DNA of 64,000 bases from Desemzia sp. RIT 804 (GTDB lineage Bacteria > Bacillota > Bacilli > Lactobacillales > Carnobacteriaceae): contig NZ_JAFEMV010000001.1 of the NCBI RefSeq assembly GCF_016892605.1, positions 372,001-436,000 of the forward strand. Direction: 5' to 3'. The stretch's first letter is position 1, and every line of letters starts with the position of its first letter. The notes under the pieces were generated by a model. That model was given only the letters and a program-made list of their open reading frames with translations. It was not told the origin of the DNA and did not search any database. Below, piece by piece: positions 1-10,005 of this stretch. The translations under genes and the position numbers were made by a program.

Positions 1-285
<285 letters not shown>

Positions 286-297
286 AATAAAAAATAT

Positions 298-335
298 AAG
301 GAAGCTGGGTTGTTTTTGAACCAGCTTCCTTTTCA
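298..335 (+). terminator. Intrinsic terminator after gdhA
   Basis: Arms AAGGAAGCTGG (298-308) and CCAGCTTCCTT (321-331) pair perfectly around a T-rich loop and run into a T-rich tract. Confidence 0.85.
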
Positions 336-687
336 TTTAGTTTATTTGTTGTGTTTGTCATTAGAGAAAAAAGAAAAGTGTTTTTCACTCACACTACTTA
401 TTCTTCTCAAGAAGTACGATAATTAGGGAATACGTCATGAAAAAGGATTTAAGAAGTACAACAAATAGTACAGCCGTTCACTATTTATATAACAGATATT
501 GTGAATCAGCGAACTAGTTGCTAAGTGTAATGCCTTCTTCGAAGAATAAACCTCAAGTGAAGCGCATTATTCCTTGTATATGAGGAATGATTTTTGCTAT
601 AGACAGAAACAAGTCGTGATTTTAAAGAAAAATTCTTTTGATTTAGAAGAAAAGGCTAGTTTAGTTGATTAGAGAAATATTAAGTGC
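336..687. other. Intergenic stretch without a recognisable gene
   Basis: No convincing reading frame with a ribosome site is seen between the gdhA terminator and the pdhA promoter. One weak terminator-like hairpin is present (ATTATTCCT at 566-574 with AGGAATGAT at 583-591, then T4). It could end a small untranslated transcript, but no promoter for one is evident. Confidence 0.4.
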
Positions 688-716
688 TTGCAAAATACCC
701 TGAAGAGTGATAGATT
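688..716 (+). promoter_or_regulatory. Candidate pdhA promoter
   Basis: TTGCAA (688-693) and TAGATT (711-716) are separated by exactly 17 bases, about 90 bases before the pdhA start. Each hexamer matches the sigma-A consensus at four of six positions. The palindrome at 736-765 lies just downstream of the expected start site. Confidence 0.45.
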
Positions 717-735
717 TGTAGAGTAAACGGATTAA

Positions 736-765
736 ATTAATACAGTTTTGAAAATCTGTATTAAT
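736..765. promoter_or_regulatory. 30-bp inverted repeat, possible pdh operator
   Basis: Perfect 10-bp arms ATTAATACAG (736-745) and CTGTATTAAT (756-765) flank TTTTGAAAAT. It sits between the candidate promoter and the pdhA ribosome site and is not followed by a T-run, so an operator or leader hairpin is more likely than a terminator. I do not recognise it as a Rex or CcpA site. Confidence 0.5.
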
Positions 766-807
766 AGTTTAAAAATTATACTGTTAAAAGAGAGGAATGG
801 GTATTAA

Positions 808-1917
<1,110 letters not shown>

Positions 1918-1919
1918 TC

Positions 1920-2897
1920 ATGGCACAAAAAACAATGATTCAAGCGATCACTGAAGCGTTAGATCAAGAAATGGCAAAAGACAACAAAGTGATGATTTTT
2001 GGTGAAGACGTTGGTAAAAACGGTGGAGTTTTCCGTGCTACTACTGGTCTTAGCGAAAAATATGGTGAAGATCGCGTAAGTGATACTCCACTATCTGAAT
2101 CTGCGATTGGTGGAATGGCTATTGGTTTAGCTCTTCAAGGATTCCGTCCAGTACCTGAAGTTCAATTTATTGGTTTTATTTTTGAAGTAATGGATTCAAT
2201 CGTTGCTCAAGCAGCTCGTACTCGTTACCGTATGGGTGGTACTCGCACTATGCCGATTACTTTCCGTATGCCATTTGGTGGTGGGGTTCACACTCCAGAA
2301 CTTCATGCTGATAACCTAGAAGGATTGTTTACACAATCACCTGGTTTGAAAGTTGTTGTTCCATCAAACCCTTACGATGCAAAAGGTTTATTAATCTCAG
2401 CTATTCGTGACAACGATCCAGTTGTTTTCTTAGAGCACATGAGACTTTACCGTTCATTCCGTGACGAAGTTCCTGAAGAGTTATACACTGTTCCTCTAGG
2501 AAAAGCTGCAGTTGCGCGTGAAGGAAAAGATGTATCTATCATCACTTACGGAGCTATGGTTCGTGAATCATTAAAAGCAGCAGATGAGTTAGAAAAAGAA
2601 GGCATCTCTGCAGAGATCATTGACTTAAGAACAATTTCTCCATTAGATATCGAAACTATCGTTGCATCAGTTGAAAAAACCGGTCGTGCAGTTGTAGTTC
2701 AAGAAGCACAACGTCAAGCAGGTGTGGGGGCAACCGTTATTTCTGAAATCTCACAACGCGCTGTATTGTCTCTTGAAGCTCCTGTTGGATTAGTTGCAGC
2801 TCCCGATACAATTTTCCCATTCGGTCTTGCTGAAGACGACTGGAACGTTAACTCAAAAGATATCTTTGAACAAGTGAAAGAAACTGTAAACTTCTAA
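1920..2897 (+). CDS. pdhB: Pyruvate dehydrogenase E1 component, beta subunit
   Basis: Partner of PdhA in the E1 alpha2-beta2 tetramer; it supplies the glutamate that activates ThDP and docks on E2. At 325 residues it is full length. Typical segments are the N-terminal [15 protein letters not shown], then [17 protein letters not shown] and [18 protein letters not shown], with a transketolase C-terminal domain in the last ~130 residues ([20 protein letters not shown]). The start lies two bases after the pdhA stop, and the AAGGAGAG ribosome site is inside pdhA. A 151-base gap with two hairpins separates it from pdhC, unlike the other tight junctions of the cluster. Confidence 0.95.
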   Translation: MAQKTMIQAITEALDQEMAKDNKVMIFGEDVGKNGGVFRATTGLSEKYGEDRVSDTPLSESAIGGMAIGLALQGFRPVPEVQFIGFIFEVMDSIVAQAARTRYRMGGTRTMPITFRMPFGGGVHTPELHADNLEGLFTQSPGLKVVVPSNPYDAKGLLISAIRDNDPVVFLEHMRLYRSFRDEVPEELYTVPLGKAAVAREGKDVSIITYGAMVRESLKAADELEKEGISAEIIDLRTISPLDIETIVASVEKTGRAVVVQEAQRQAGVGATVISEISQRAVLSLEAPVGLVAAPDTIFPFGLAEDDWNVNSKDIFEQVKETVNF

Positions 2898-2915
2898 TAA
2901 TAGAAGAGTAATTGC

Positions 2916-2987
2916 TTTATTAAAAAGAAATTTTTTAATAAAATATGAATGAATGTACTTCGATAATCAAGAAGAACATTCATTCAT
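2916..2987 (+). promoter_or_regulatory. Two hairpins between pdhB and pdhC
   Basis: An AT-only stem (TTTATTAAAAA with TTTTTTAATAAA, 2916-2944) is followed by a perfect 12-bp stem ATGAATGAATGT (2945-2956) / ACATTCATTCAT (2976-2987). The second stem is not followed by a strong U-tract, so it reads better as an mRNA processing, stability or attenuation element that could set E1 versus E2/E3 levels. Confidence 0.45.
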
Positions 2988-3048
2988 GTTATTGTTGTAA
3001 AAAAAGTGATTTAACAACTACAGTGAGAGAGAAAGGAAGAAATAAAAC

Positions 3049-4680
3049 ATGGCTTTCAAATTTAAAATGCCAGATGTTGGCGAAGGAATGGCAGAAGGCG
3101 AAATCGTAAAATGGTTAGTCGCTGAAGGAGATACAGTAGAGGAAGAAGATTCAGTTGCTGAAATCCAAAACGACAAATCTGTTGAAGAAATCGCAACTCC
3201 AGTTTCTGGAACAATCAAAAAAATCTTAGTACCTGAAGGAACAGTTGCAACTGTTGGAGATGTATTGATTGAAATCGATGCTCCAGGACACGAAGACGTT
3301 AACGAAGAAGATGCAGCACCATCTACTCCATCTTCACCTGCAAATGAAGAAAAAGCTACAGACCCAGCAGCTTCTGGTTCAAATGGTTCTTCAATTTACA
3401 AATTCTTGATGCCAGATGTTGGTGAAGGAATGGCAGAAGGCGAGATCGTAAAATGGTTGATCGCTGAAGGAGACACAATTGAAGAAGAAGATTCAATTGC
3501 TGAAATCCAAAATGACAAATCTGTTGAGGAAATCGCTTCTCCAGTATCTGGAACGGTTAAAAGCATTTTAGTATCAGAAGGAACAGTTGCTAGTGTTGGT
3601 GACGTACTTGTTGAAATCGATGCTCCAGGATATGTTGATTCATCTGCTCCAGCAGCAGAAACTACTTCGGCTGCTACTTCAACAACTGAAAGAGAACCAG
3701 CTGCAGCAACTCCACAAACTGGTGAACGTAACGAACGTGTATTGGCTATGCCATCTGTACGTCAATTTGCACGTGACAATGATGTAGAAATCGCATTAGT
3801 TACTCCATCAGGTAAAGGCGGACGTACAACTAAAGAAGACGTACAAAGCTTTATGTCTGGAGAAACTACGGCTCCAGCTAAAGAAACTGAAAAAGCTGCT
3901 GCAACACCAGCTAAAGAAACTGAAAGCAAAAAAGAAGCAGCTCCTGCTGCACAACCTTTCTCTTCTTCTATGGAAGAATCAGAAACTCGCGAAAAAATGA
4001 CTGGTATGAGAAAAGCTATTGCTAAAGCTATGGTAAACAGCAAACAAACTGCTCCTCATGTTACTTTACATGACGAAGTTGAAGTTTCTAAATTATGGGA
4101 TCACCGTAAAAAATTCAAAACAGTTGCTGCTGAAAAAGGTACTAAACTTACTTTCTTACCATATGTTGTTAAAGCATTATCAGCAACCGTTAAAGCTTAT
4201 CCAGTAATGAATGCTTCTATTGATGACGCAACACAAGAAATTGTGTACAAAAACTACATCAATATCGGTATTGCAACAGATACTGACAATGGGTTGTATG
4301 TACCAAACGTTAAAAACGCTGATGCAAAAGGTATGTTTACCATTGCAGATGAAATCAATGCTAAAGCAGCTCAAGCTCACGAAGGTAAATTAGCTGCAGC
4401 AGATATGAGAAATGGTTCAATCTCAATCAGTAACATTGGTTCAGTAGGTGGCGGCTGGTTCACTCCAGTAATCAACTACCCAGAAGTAGCCATTTTAGGT
4501 GTTGGAACAATTGCTCAACAACCAGTTGTTAATGCTGATGGTGAAATTGCTGTTGGTCGTATGATGAAACTTTCATTAAGCTTTGACCACCGTATTGTCG
4601 ATGGAGCTACTGCTCAAAAAGCTATGAATAATATCAAGAGATTATTGGCAGACCCAGAATTGTTATTAATGGAAGGTTAA
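3049..4680 (+). CDS. pdhC: Pyruvate dehydrogenase E2, dihydrolipoamide acetyltransferase
   Basis: Core of the pyruvate dehydrogenase complex; its lipoyl arms carry acetyl groups from E1 to coenzyme A. At 543 residues it has two lipoyl domains (about 1-78 and 115-192; lipoylated lysines K43 and K157 in [10 protein letters not shown]), Ala/Pro/Thr-rich linkers, a peripheral-subunit-binding domain near 231-270 ([11 protein letters not shown]), a second long linker, and the catalytic domain ending with the SFDHRIVDG active-site motif. Two lipoyl domains is the Enterococcus-like count; many bacilli have one. The two copies are nearly identical at DNA level. The ribosome site is GAGAGAAAGGAAG. pdhD follows 12 bases downstream. 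Confidence 0.95.
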   Translation: MAFKFKMPDVGEGMAEGEIVKWLVAEGDTVEEEDSVAEIQNDKSVEEIATPVSGTIKKILVPEGTVATVGDVLIEIDAPGHEDVNEEDAAPSTPSSPANEEKATDPAASGSNGSSIYKFLMPDVGEGMAEGEIVKWLIAEGDTIEEEDSIAEIQNDKSVEEIASPVSGTVKSILVSEGTVASVGDVLVEIDAPGYVDSSAPAAETTSAATSTTEREPAAATPQTGERNERVLAMPSVRQFARDNDVEIALVTPSGKGGRTTKEDVQSFMSGETTAPAKETEKAAATPAKETESKKEAAPAAQPFSSSMEESETREKMTGMRKAIAKAMVNSKQTAPHVTLHDEVEVSKLWDHRKKFKTVAAEKGTKLTFLPYVVKALSATVKAYPVMNASIDDATQEIVYKNYINIGIATDTDNGLYVPNVKNADAKGMFTIADEINAKAAQAHEGKLAAADMRNGSISISNIGSVGGGWFTPVINYPEVAILGVGTIAQQPVVNADGEIAVGRMMKLSLSFDHRIVDGATAQKAMNNIKRLLADPELLLMEG

Positions 4681-4692
4681 GGTGAATACTAA

Positions 4693-6099
4693 ATGGTAGT
4701 AGGAGATTTCGCTCTAGAATTAGATACAGTTGTCGTAGGTTCAGGCCCAGGTGGATATGTTGCGGCTATCCGCGCTGCACAACTAGGACAAAAAGTAGCG
4801 ATCGTTGAGAGAGAGTACATCGGCGGAGTTTGTTTAAACGTTGGATGTATTCCTTCAAAAGCATTGATCAGTGCTGGACACCGTTACCAAGAAGCTCTAG
4901 ACTCATCAGTTTTTGGTGTTTCTACAGAAAATGTAACTCTTGACTTTACTAAGACTCAAGAATGGAAAGATACTAAAGTTGTTAACAAATTAACAAGCGG
5001 TATCGAAATGTTGCTTAAAAAGAATAAAGTTGAAATTTTACGTGGAGAAGCTTATTTCAACAATGATCACCAAATGCGTGTGATGACTGAAACTAGTGCA
5101 CAAACGTATGTTTTCAAAAATGCGATTATTGCAACTGGTAGTCGTCCAATCGAAATCAAAGGATTTAAATTCGGTGGACGCATTATTGACTCAACTGGCG
5201 GACTTAACTTAAAAGAAGTTCCTAAAAAATTAGTTGTTGTAGGTGGAGGCTATATCGGTAGTGAATTAGCTGGTGCTTACGCCAACTTAGGTGCTGAAGT
5301 AACGATTCTTGAAGGAGCTGCTTCAATCTTAGGCGGTTTTGAAAAAGATGTTGTTAAATTAGTTGAAAAGAACTTCAAAGATAAAGGCGTTAAAATTGTT
5401 ACTAAAGCAATGGCTAAAGAAGCTGTTCAAACAGACAATGGAGTAACTGTTAAATACGAAGCTAATGGAAAAGAAGAATCTATTGATGCTGACTATGTAA
5501 TGGTAACTGTAGGCCGTCGTCCAAATACAGATGACTTAGGTTTAGAAGCTGTTGGGATCAATATGACTGACCGTGGCTTGGTTGAAGTTGATGCACAAGG
5601 ACGCACTAACGTTGACCATATCTATGCTATCGGAGATATCGTTCCTGGAGCTGCATTAGCTCATAAAGCAAGTTATGAAGCTAAAGTAGCTGCTGAAGCT
5701 ATTTCTGGTAAAAAAGTTGCTGTTGATTATCGTGCAATGCCTGCTGTTGCGTTTACAGATCCTGAAATCGCAATCGTTGGTCTTAACGAAAAAGAAGCAA
5801 AAGAAAAAGGCTTAGATGTTAAATCAGTTAAATTCCCATTAGCAGGTAACGGTCGTGCTCTTTCTCTAAACGCAACAGAAGGATTTGTTCGTTTAGTAGT
5901 AACTAAAGACGACAACGTTATTGTTGGTGCTCAAGTTGCTGGTGTTAGCGCAAGTGACTTGATTGCTGAATTAGGTTTAGCTGTTGAAAGTGGTATGAAC
6001 GCAGAGGATATTTCTCTTACAATTCATGCTCACCCATCTTTAGGTGAAGCTGTAATGGATGCAGCTGAAGCAGCATTAGGTATGCCAATCCACATGTAA
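4693..6099 (+). CDS. pdhD: Dihydrolipoamide dehydrogenase (E3)
   Basis: FAD enzyme that reoxidises the E2 lipoyl groups and reduces NAD+. At 468 residues it is full length. Visible are the FAD-binding [10 protein letters not shown], the redox-active disulfide in [13 protein letters not shown] (C47 and C52), the NAD-binding [13 protein letters not shown], the second FAD motif YAIGD, and the catalytic His-Glu motif HAHPSLGE near the C-terminus. The ATG has an AAGGTG ribosome site just after the pdhC stop. It closes the pdh operon ahead of a strong terminator and may also serve other 2-oxo-acid complexes. Confidence 0.96.
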   Translation: MVVGDFALELDTVVVGSGPGGYVAAIRAAQLGQKVAIVEREYIGGVCLNVGCIPSKALISAGHRYQEALDSSVFGVSTENVTLDFTKTQEWKDTKVVNKLTSGIEMLLKKNKVEILRGEAYFNNDHQMRVMTETSAQTYVFKNAIIATGSRPIEIKGFKFGGRIIDSTGGLNLKEVPKKLVVVGGGYIGSELAGAYANLGAEVTILEGAASILGGFEKDVVKLVEKNFKDKGVKIVTKAMAKEAVQTDNGVTVKYEANGKEESIDADYVMVTVGRRPNTDDLGLEAVGINMTDRGLVEVDAQGRTNVDHIYAIGDIVPGAALAHKASYEAKVAAEAISGKKVAVDYRAMPAVAFTDPEIAIVGLNEKEAKEKGLDVKSVKFPLAGNGRALSLNATEGFVRLVVTKDDNVIVGAQVAGVSASDLIAELGLAVESGMNAEDISLTIHAHPSLGEAVMDAAEAALGMPIHM

Positions 6100-6161
6100 A
6101 ACGTTGTGACTTAAGATATTGTTTGATAATACTGGGTTAAAACTTTTACTTGAATCTATCC

Positions 6162-6200
6162 AAGAAGAAGCTGGGACATTGTCTCAGCTTCTTCTTTTTG
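6162..6200 (+). terminator. Intrinsic terminator of the pdh operon
   Basis: AAGAAGAAGCTGGGAC pairs with GTCTCAGCTTCTTCTT (one G:U), followed by T-rich sequence. Confidence 0.88.
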
Positions 6201-6260
6201 TGTGCTAGTCTTTTTTTGTTGACGATGTTGATCTTCTCAATTTAACGTCACATAAGGAAA

Positions 6261-6295
6261 AAAGCTAAATAAAGCTGAGTAAAGCTGAGTAAAGC
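6261..6295. repeat. 10-bp tandem repeat, 3.5 copies
   Basis: AAAGCTAAAT, AAAGCTGAGT, AAAGCTGAGT and AAAGC stand in tandem just upstream of the extended -10 for the UPF0223 gene, so copy number could affect the -35 region. Confidence 0.8.
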
Positions 6296-6312
6296 AATAT
6301 GGTTACATTTTT

Positions 6313-6320
6313 GTTATAAT
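6313..6320 (+). promoter_or_regulatory. Extended -10 promoter for the UPF0223 gene
   Basis: TGTTATAAT (6312-6320) is a perfect extended -10 element 46 bases before the ATG; no good -35 is seen. Confidence 0.55.
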
Positions 6321-6365
6321 GAAAAAGAAGGAAAACGACAAAAACAAGCAAATGAGGATAGTATT

Positions 6366-6638
6366 ATGGAAAAAAATTATGAGTATCCACTAGATTTAGA
6401 TTGGCAGAAAGATGAATTAGTGGACGTGGTTCAATTATGGAGATTAGTAGAGTTAGCATATGAAAAAGGTGTTGAACGAGAAAAGTTTTTAACGCAGTAT
6501 GCTTTATTTAAAAAAGTAGTTCCTTCTAAAGGTGAAGAAAAAAGATGGGGCAATAAATTTGAAGATGCTTCTGGCTATTCTTTGTATCAAGTAGTAAAAA
6601 CTGCTAAAGCGAGCAATAAAAAAATCATACGCTTATAG
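6366..6638 (+). CDS. UPF0223 family protein (YktA-like)
   Basis: A 90-residue cytosolic protein with the UPF0223 features: N-terminal YEYPLDLDWQKDELVDVVQLWRL without further extension, and C-terminal FEDASGYSLYQVVKTAK. The biochemical function of the family is unknown. Its position before an inositol-monophosphatase-family gene and typA matches the conserved yktA/yktC neighbourhood of Firmicutes. Start is the ATG after AATGAGGATAGT. The next gene begins 68 bases later, so the two are likely co-transcribed. Confidence 0.82.
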   Translation: MEKNYEYPLDLDWQKDELVDVVQLWRLVELAYEKGVEREKFLTQYALFKKVVPSKGEEKRWGNKFEDASGYSLYQVVKTAKASNKKIIRL

Positions 6639-6706
6639 GCTTGCGCATTGAAATAGAAGTAAAAGCAAACTGTTCTATTCTAAATCAGATGAGAGGATGT
6701 AATAAG

Positions 6707-7489
6707 TTGAATCAAGTAGAAAAAAGAAATCAACTCATAACAGAATGGATTTTAGAAGCAGGAGAAAAAATCAAAGACTCTTTTAAAGAAACTATTCAAG
6801 TTGAACAAAAAACCAATCGTAATGACTTAGTCACGGAGATGGATAAAAAGACAGAAAAGCAATTGACTGAAAATATTCAGCAGTATTTTCCTGGAGAACG
6901 CATCTTTGCAGAAGAAAGTAACAATAAAGATATTCAGGATTTATCTGGAATCGTGTGGATTATTGATCCTATTGATGGGACACTTAATTTTGTGAAACAA
7001 CAAAATGACTTTGCTATCATGGTAGCTGTATATGAAGATGGTATAGGACAGATGAGCTATATTTATGATGTTATGAAAGGCGAATTGTATACTGCAATTA
7101 AAGACAAAGGTGTTAGTTGTAATGGGCAACCGATAGAAAAGGCCCAAGATATAGCACTTGAAAATGGCTTAGTAGCTATTAGTAGTCCTTTGTTATCTGG
7201 AGATAATGATGCAGTCCGGAAAATAGGGCGCAAAAGTAACGGAGTTAGAATGGTTGGGTCAGCTGGTCTTGAAACAGTATATGCTAGTACAGGAAGAATC
7301 GTTGCCTATATAGCCGCTTCATTAGCTCCTTGGGATATAGCAGCTGGAAAACTTATTGCAGAAGAGTTAGGGTTGGTTTATACCCAACATAATGGTAGGA
7401 AAGTAGATTTATTGCAAAAAAATCCAGTTATTGTCGCTACTCCAACAGCACATGAAACGATTGTCGAGATGCTTACACAAAAGGTATAA
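6707..7489 (+). CDS. Inositol monophosphatase family protein
   Basis: Mg-dependent sugar-phosphatase fold, 260 residues with the TTG start at 6707. I chose this start because GAGAGGATG sits 8-10 bases upstream; the frame is open 22 codons further but lacks a ribosome site there. Metal-binding motifs are EESNN (first glutamate), WIIDPIDGTLNF and PWDIAAGKLIAEE. The substrate cannot be told from sequence; family members act on inositol-1-phosphate, fructose-1,6-bisphosphate, NADP or PAP. It resembles Bacillus YktC. Confidence 0.88.
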   Translation: MNQVEKRNQLITEWILEAGEKIKDSFKETIQVEQKTNRNDLVTEMDKKTEKQLTENIQQYFPGERIFAEESNNKDIQDLSGIVWIIDPIDGTLNFVKQQNDFAIMVAVYEDGIGQMSYIYDVMKGELYTAIKDKGVSCNGQPIEKAQDIALENGLVAISSPLLSGDNDAVRKIGRKSNGVRMVGSAGLETVYASTGRIVAYIAASLAPWDIAAGKLIAEELGLVYTQHNGRKVDLLQKNPVIVATPTAHETIVEMLTQKV

Positions 7490-7572
7490 TTAAATTTACT
7501 TTTGATTTTATGGAGAAACATTCACGAAAAGTTTTGTTTTGGGCTAGTTCCTTAAAAAAAAGAAAGTTTTTC

Positions 7573-7601
7573 TTTTCAAAGTACCGTTAAAGTGTTACAC
7601 T
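7573..7601 (+). promoter_or_regulatory. Candidate typA promoter
   Basis: TTTTCA (7573-7578), 17 bases, then TACACT (7596-7601) preceded by TG, an extended -10. This leaves an untranslated leader of about 180 bases before typA. Confidence 0.45.
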
Positions 7602-7627
7602 ATGAAAGTTGAAAGTTGAACATTGCA

Positions 7628-7648
7628 CGTTTTCATAGCGTTTTCATA
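7628..7648. promoter_or_regulatory. Direct repeat with cre-like match upstream of typA
   Basis: CGTTTTCATA occurs at 7628-7637 and 7639-7648, one helical turn apart. Read on the minus strand, 7633-7646 matches the CcpA cre consensus TGWAANCGNTNWCA at all but one position. It lies downstream of the candidate start site, where a bound repressor could block elongation. Confidence 0.35.
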
Positions 7649-7786
7649 AACGAGAACGGTGAGAAATAAGACAATATAAGAATGATATCAGTCATTAGAA
7701 ACAGTTTGGCTTTTTAATTTTGCTCAATTGAATTTGAACAAAAGTATCACATGATTTAAAAAGAGATCTTGGAGGAATATAGAATA

Positions 7787-9622
7787 ATGAAAAGAAGAGA
7801 AAATCTTAGAAACATCGCAATTATTGCCCATGTTGACCACGGTAAAACAACCTTAGTAGATGAGTTGTTAAAACAGTCAGATACTCTTGACGCGCATAAT
7901 GAACTAGCAGAACGTGCTATGGATTCAAATGCAATCGAACAAGAACGTGGTATTACTATCCTTGCAAAAAATACAGCTGTTAAATACAAAGACCATCACA
8001 TTAACATCATGGACACACCAGGACATGCGGACTTTGGTGGAGAAGTAGAACGTATTATGAAAATGGTTGATGGAGTTCTGTTAGTAGTTGACTCATACGA
8101 AGGAACAATGCCTCAAACTCGTTTCGTATTGAAAAAAGCTTTAGAACAAAAATTGACTCCAGTTGTAGTGATCAACAAAATTGATAAGCCATCTGCTCGT
8201 CCTGCTGAAGTTGTAGACGAAGTTTTGGAATTATTTATTGAATTAGGAGCAGATGACGACCAATTGGAATTCCCAGTTGTTTACGCTTCTGCATTGAATG
8301 GAACAAGTAGTTTAACAGAAGAATTAGATACTCAAGAAGCTTCCATGAACCCTGTTTTTGACACGATCTTAAAAGAAATCCCAGCTCCGATCGATAACAG
8401 CGAAGAACCATTGCAATTCCAAGTTTCATTATTGGACTACAATGATTATGTTGGAAGAATTGGTATCGGACGTGTATTCCGTGGAACGATCAAAGTTGGG
8501 GACCAAGTTACTTTGAGTAAATTAGATGGAACGACTAAAAACTTCCGTGTAACAAAATTATTAGGTTTCTTCGGATTGGACCGTGTTGAAATTCAAGAAG
8601 CAAAAGCTGGAGAATTGATCGCAGTTTCTGGTATGGAAGACATTTTCGTTGGGGAAACAGTAACGCCTGTTGACCACGTTGATCCATTACCGATCTTGCA
8701 CATTGACGAACCAACATTGCAAATGACATTTTTAGTAAACAATTCTCCTTTTGCTGGACGCGAAGGAAAATGGGTAACTTCACGTAAAATTGAAGATCGT
8801 TTAATGTCAGAATTGCATACAGATGTTTCTTTGCGTGTTGACAATACAGAATCTCCAGATGCATGGATCGTTTCAGGTCGTGGAGAATTGCATTTGTCTA
8901 TCTTAGTCGAGAACATGCGTCGTGAAGGATATGAGTTGCAAGTTTCACGTCCTGAAGTTATTGTTAAAGACTTTGATGGTGTTAAATGTGAGCCATTTGA
9001 ACGTGTTCAAATTGACACTCCTGAAGAATACATGGGTTCTATTATTGAATCATTAAGCCAACGTAAGGGTGAAATGATCGATATGGTAAACAATGGTAAT
9101 GGACAAGTAAAACTTATCTTCTTAACTCCAGCTCGTGGATTGATCGGATATTCAACTGAGTTCTTATCAATGACTCGTGGTTACGGTATTATGAACCACA
9201 CATTTGATCAATACCTTCCAGTAGTTAAAGGGAATATTGGTGGACGTCGTAATGGTACTCTAGTTTCTACTGAAACTGGAAAAGCAACGACTTACGGAAT
9301 AATGGGTGTTGAAGACCGTGGAACGATTTTTGTTGAACCAGGTACTGAAATTTATGAAGGTATGATCGTTGGGCAAAATAGTCGTGACAATGATATTACT
9401 GTAAATATCACTAAAGAAAAACAAAAAACAAATATCCGTTCCGCAAACAAAGATCAAACAAACGTAATCAAAACTCCGCGTAAATTAACGTTGGAAGAAT
9501 CGCTACAATTTATTGCAGATGACGAGTACTGTGAATTAACTCCTGTAAGCGTGCGTTTACGTAAACAAATCCTTAATAAAAATGAACGTGAAAAATCTGC
9601 TAAGAAAAATAAAATGAAATAA
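7787..9622 (+). CDS. typA: Ribosome-associated GTPase TypA/BipA
   Basis: Translational GTPase of the EF-G class that binds ribosomes and aids 50S assembly and stress or cold growth. The ATG at 7787 follows GGAGGA with normal spacing; an in-frame TTG at 7769 overlaps that ribosome site and is rejected. The product is 611 residues. G-domain motifs are [11 protein letters not shown] (G1), ERGITI (G2), [11 protein letters not shown] (G3), [10 protein letters not shown] (G4) and YASALNG (G5), followed by EF-Tu domain 2, EF-G-like domains III and V, and the BipA C-terminal domain with [12 protein letters not shown]. It stands alone between its own promoter and terminator. Confidence 0.96.
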   Translation: MKRRENLRNIAIIAHVDHGKTTLVDELLKQSDTLDAHNELAERAMDSNAIEQERGITILAKNTAVKYKDHHINIMDTPGHADFGGEVERIMKMVDGVLLVVDSYEGTMPQTRFVLKKALEQKLTPVVVINKIDKPSARPAEVVDEVLELFIELGADDDQLEFPVVYASALNGTSSLTEELDTQEASMNPVFDTILKEIPAPIDNSEEPLQFQVSLLDYNDYVGRIGIGRVFRGTIKVGDQVTLSKLDGTTKNFRVTKLLGFFGLDRVEIQEAKAGELIAVSGMEDIFVGETVTPVDHVDPLPILHIDEPTLQMTFLVNNSPFAGREGKWVTSRKIEDRLMSELHTDVSLRVDNTESPDAWIVSGRGELHLSILVENMRREGYELQVSRPEVIVKDFDGVKCEPFERVQIDTPEEYMGSIIESLSQRKGEMIDMVNNGNGQVKLIFLTPARGLIGYSTEFLSMTRGYGIMNHTFDQYLPVVKGNIGGRRNGTLVSTETGKATTYGIMGVEDRGTIFVEPGTEIYEGMIVGQNSRDNDITVNITKEKQKTNIRSANKDQTNVIKTPRKLTLEESLQFIADDEYCELTPVSVRLRKQILNKNEREKSAKKNKMK

Positions 9623-9644
9623 GAAGTTGGCTTCTTATTTTGAG

Positions 9645-9676
9645 AAGGGCTGAACTGTAAAAGTTTAGCCCTTTTT
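9645..9676 (+). terminator. Intrinsic terminator after typA
   Basis: AAGGGCTGAACT and AGTTTAGCCCTT form a stem with one G:U pair followed by five T. A smaller AAGAAG/CTTCTT hairpin (9621-9638) overlaps the stop codon. Confidence 0.85.
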
Positions 9677-9748
9677 CTGTTTCATGGATGGCCGGGATAT
9701 TTTAAATTTTATTTCTAGAAAAAAATTGACCTTAAAGCAGCTGTATTA

Positions 9749-9777
9749 TTGTTGCTGGGTCTTTTTGTTGTTATAAT
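9749..9777 (+). promoter_or_regulatory. Candidate ftsW promoter
   Basis: TTGTTG (9749-9754), 17 bases, TATAAT (9772-9777) with an upstream TG, an extended -10. The remaining leader to ftsW is about 220 bases and holds no gene that I can support; ylbN/ylaN-type small genes often found here are absent. Confidence 0.5.
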
Positions 9778-9975
9778 AAACTCATTGGTCATTTAGAAGT
9801 CAACAGGTTAAAGCTAAGAAAGAAAATTAAGAGTAAAATACTGGCGTAAGTAATGTATAATGAATACTTATAAGATCGTATTGAACGTTAAGTTAAAAAG
9901 CACCATAGTCTTATACTTAAGTTGAATGACTGGGAAATGACAAATAATAAACTTTAAGTAGATTATAATTTAAAA

Positions 9976-9999
9976 AAGGGGGCTAAGGCTGAATTAGCC
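9976..9999 (+). promoter_or_regulatory. Hairpin between ribosome site and ftsW start
   Basis: A strong Shine-Dalgarno AAGGGGG (9976-9982) lies 23 bases from the ATG, too far for normal initiation. A GGCTAA/TTAGCC hairpin (9981-9999) fills the gap. If folded, AAGGG is separated from the ATG by the helix plus six bases, near normal distance. Confidence 0.5.
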
Positions 10000-10005
10000 G
10001 CTTTC

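Noticed and set aside
8235-8916. Minus-strand open frames inside typA (also in pyc, opuCD, priA)
   Set aside because: They overlap strongly conserved genes, lack ribosome sites and give low-complexity products.
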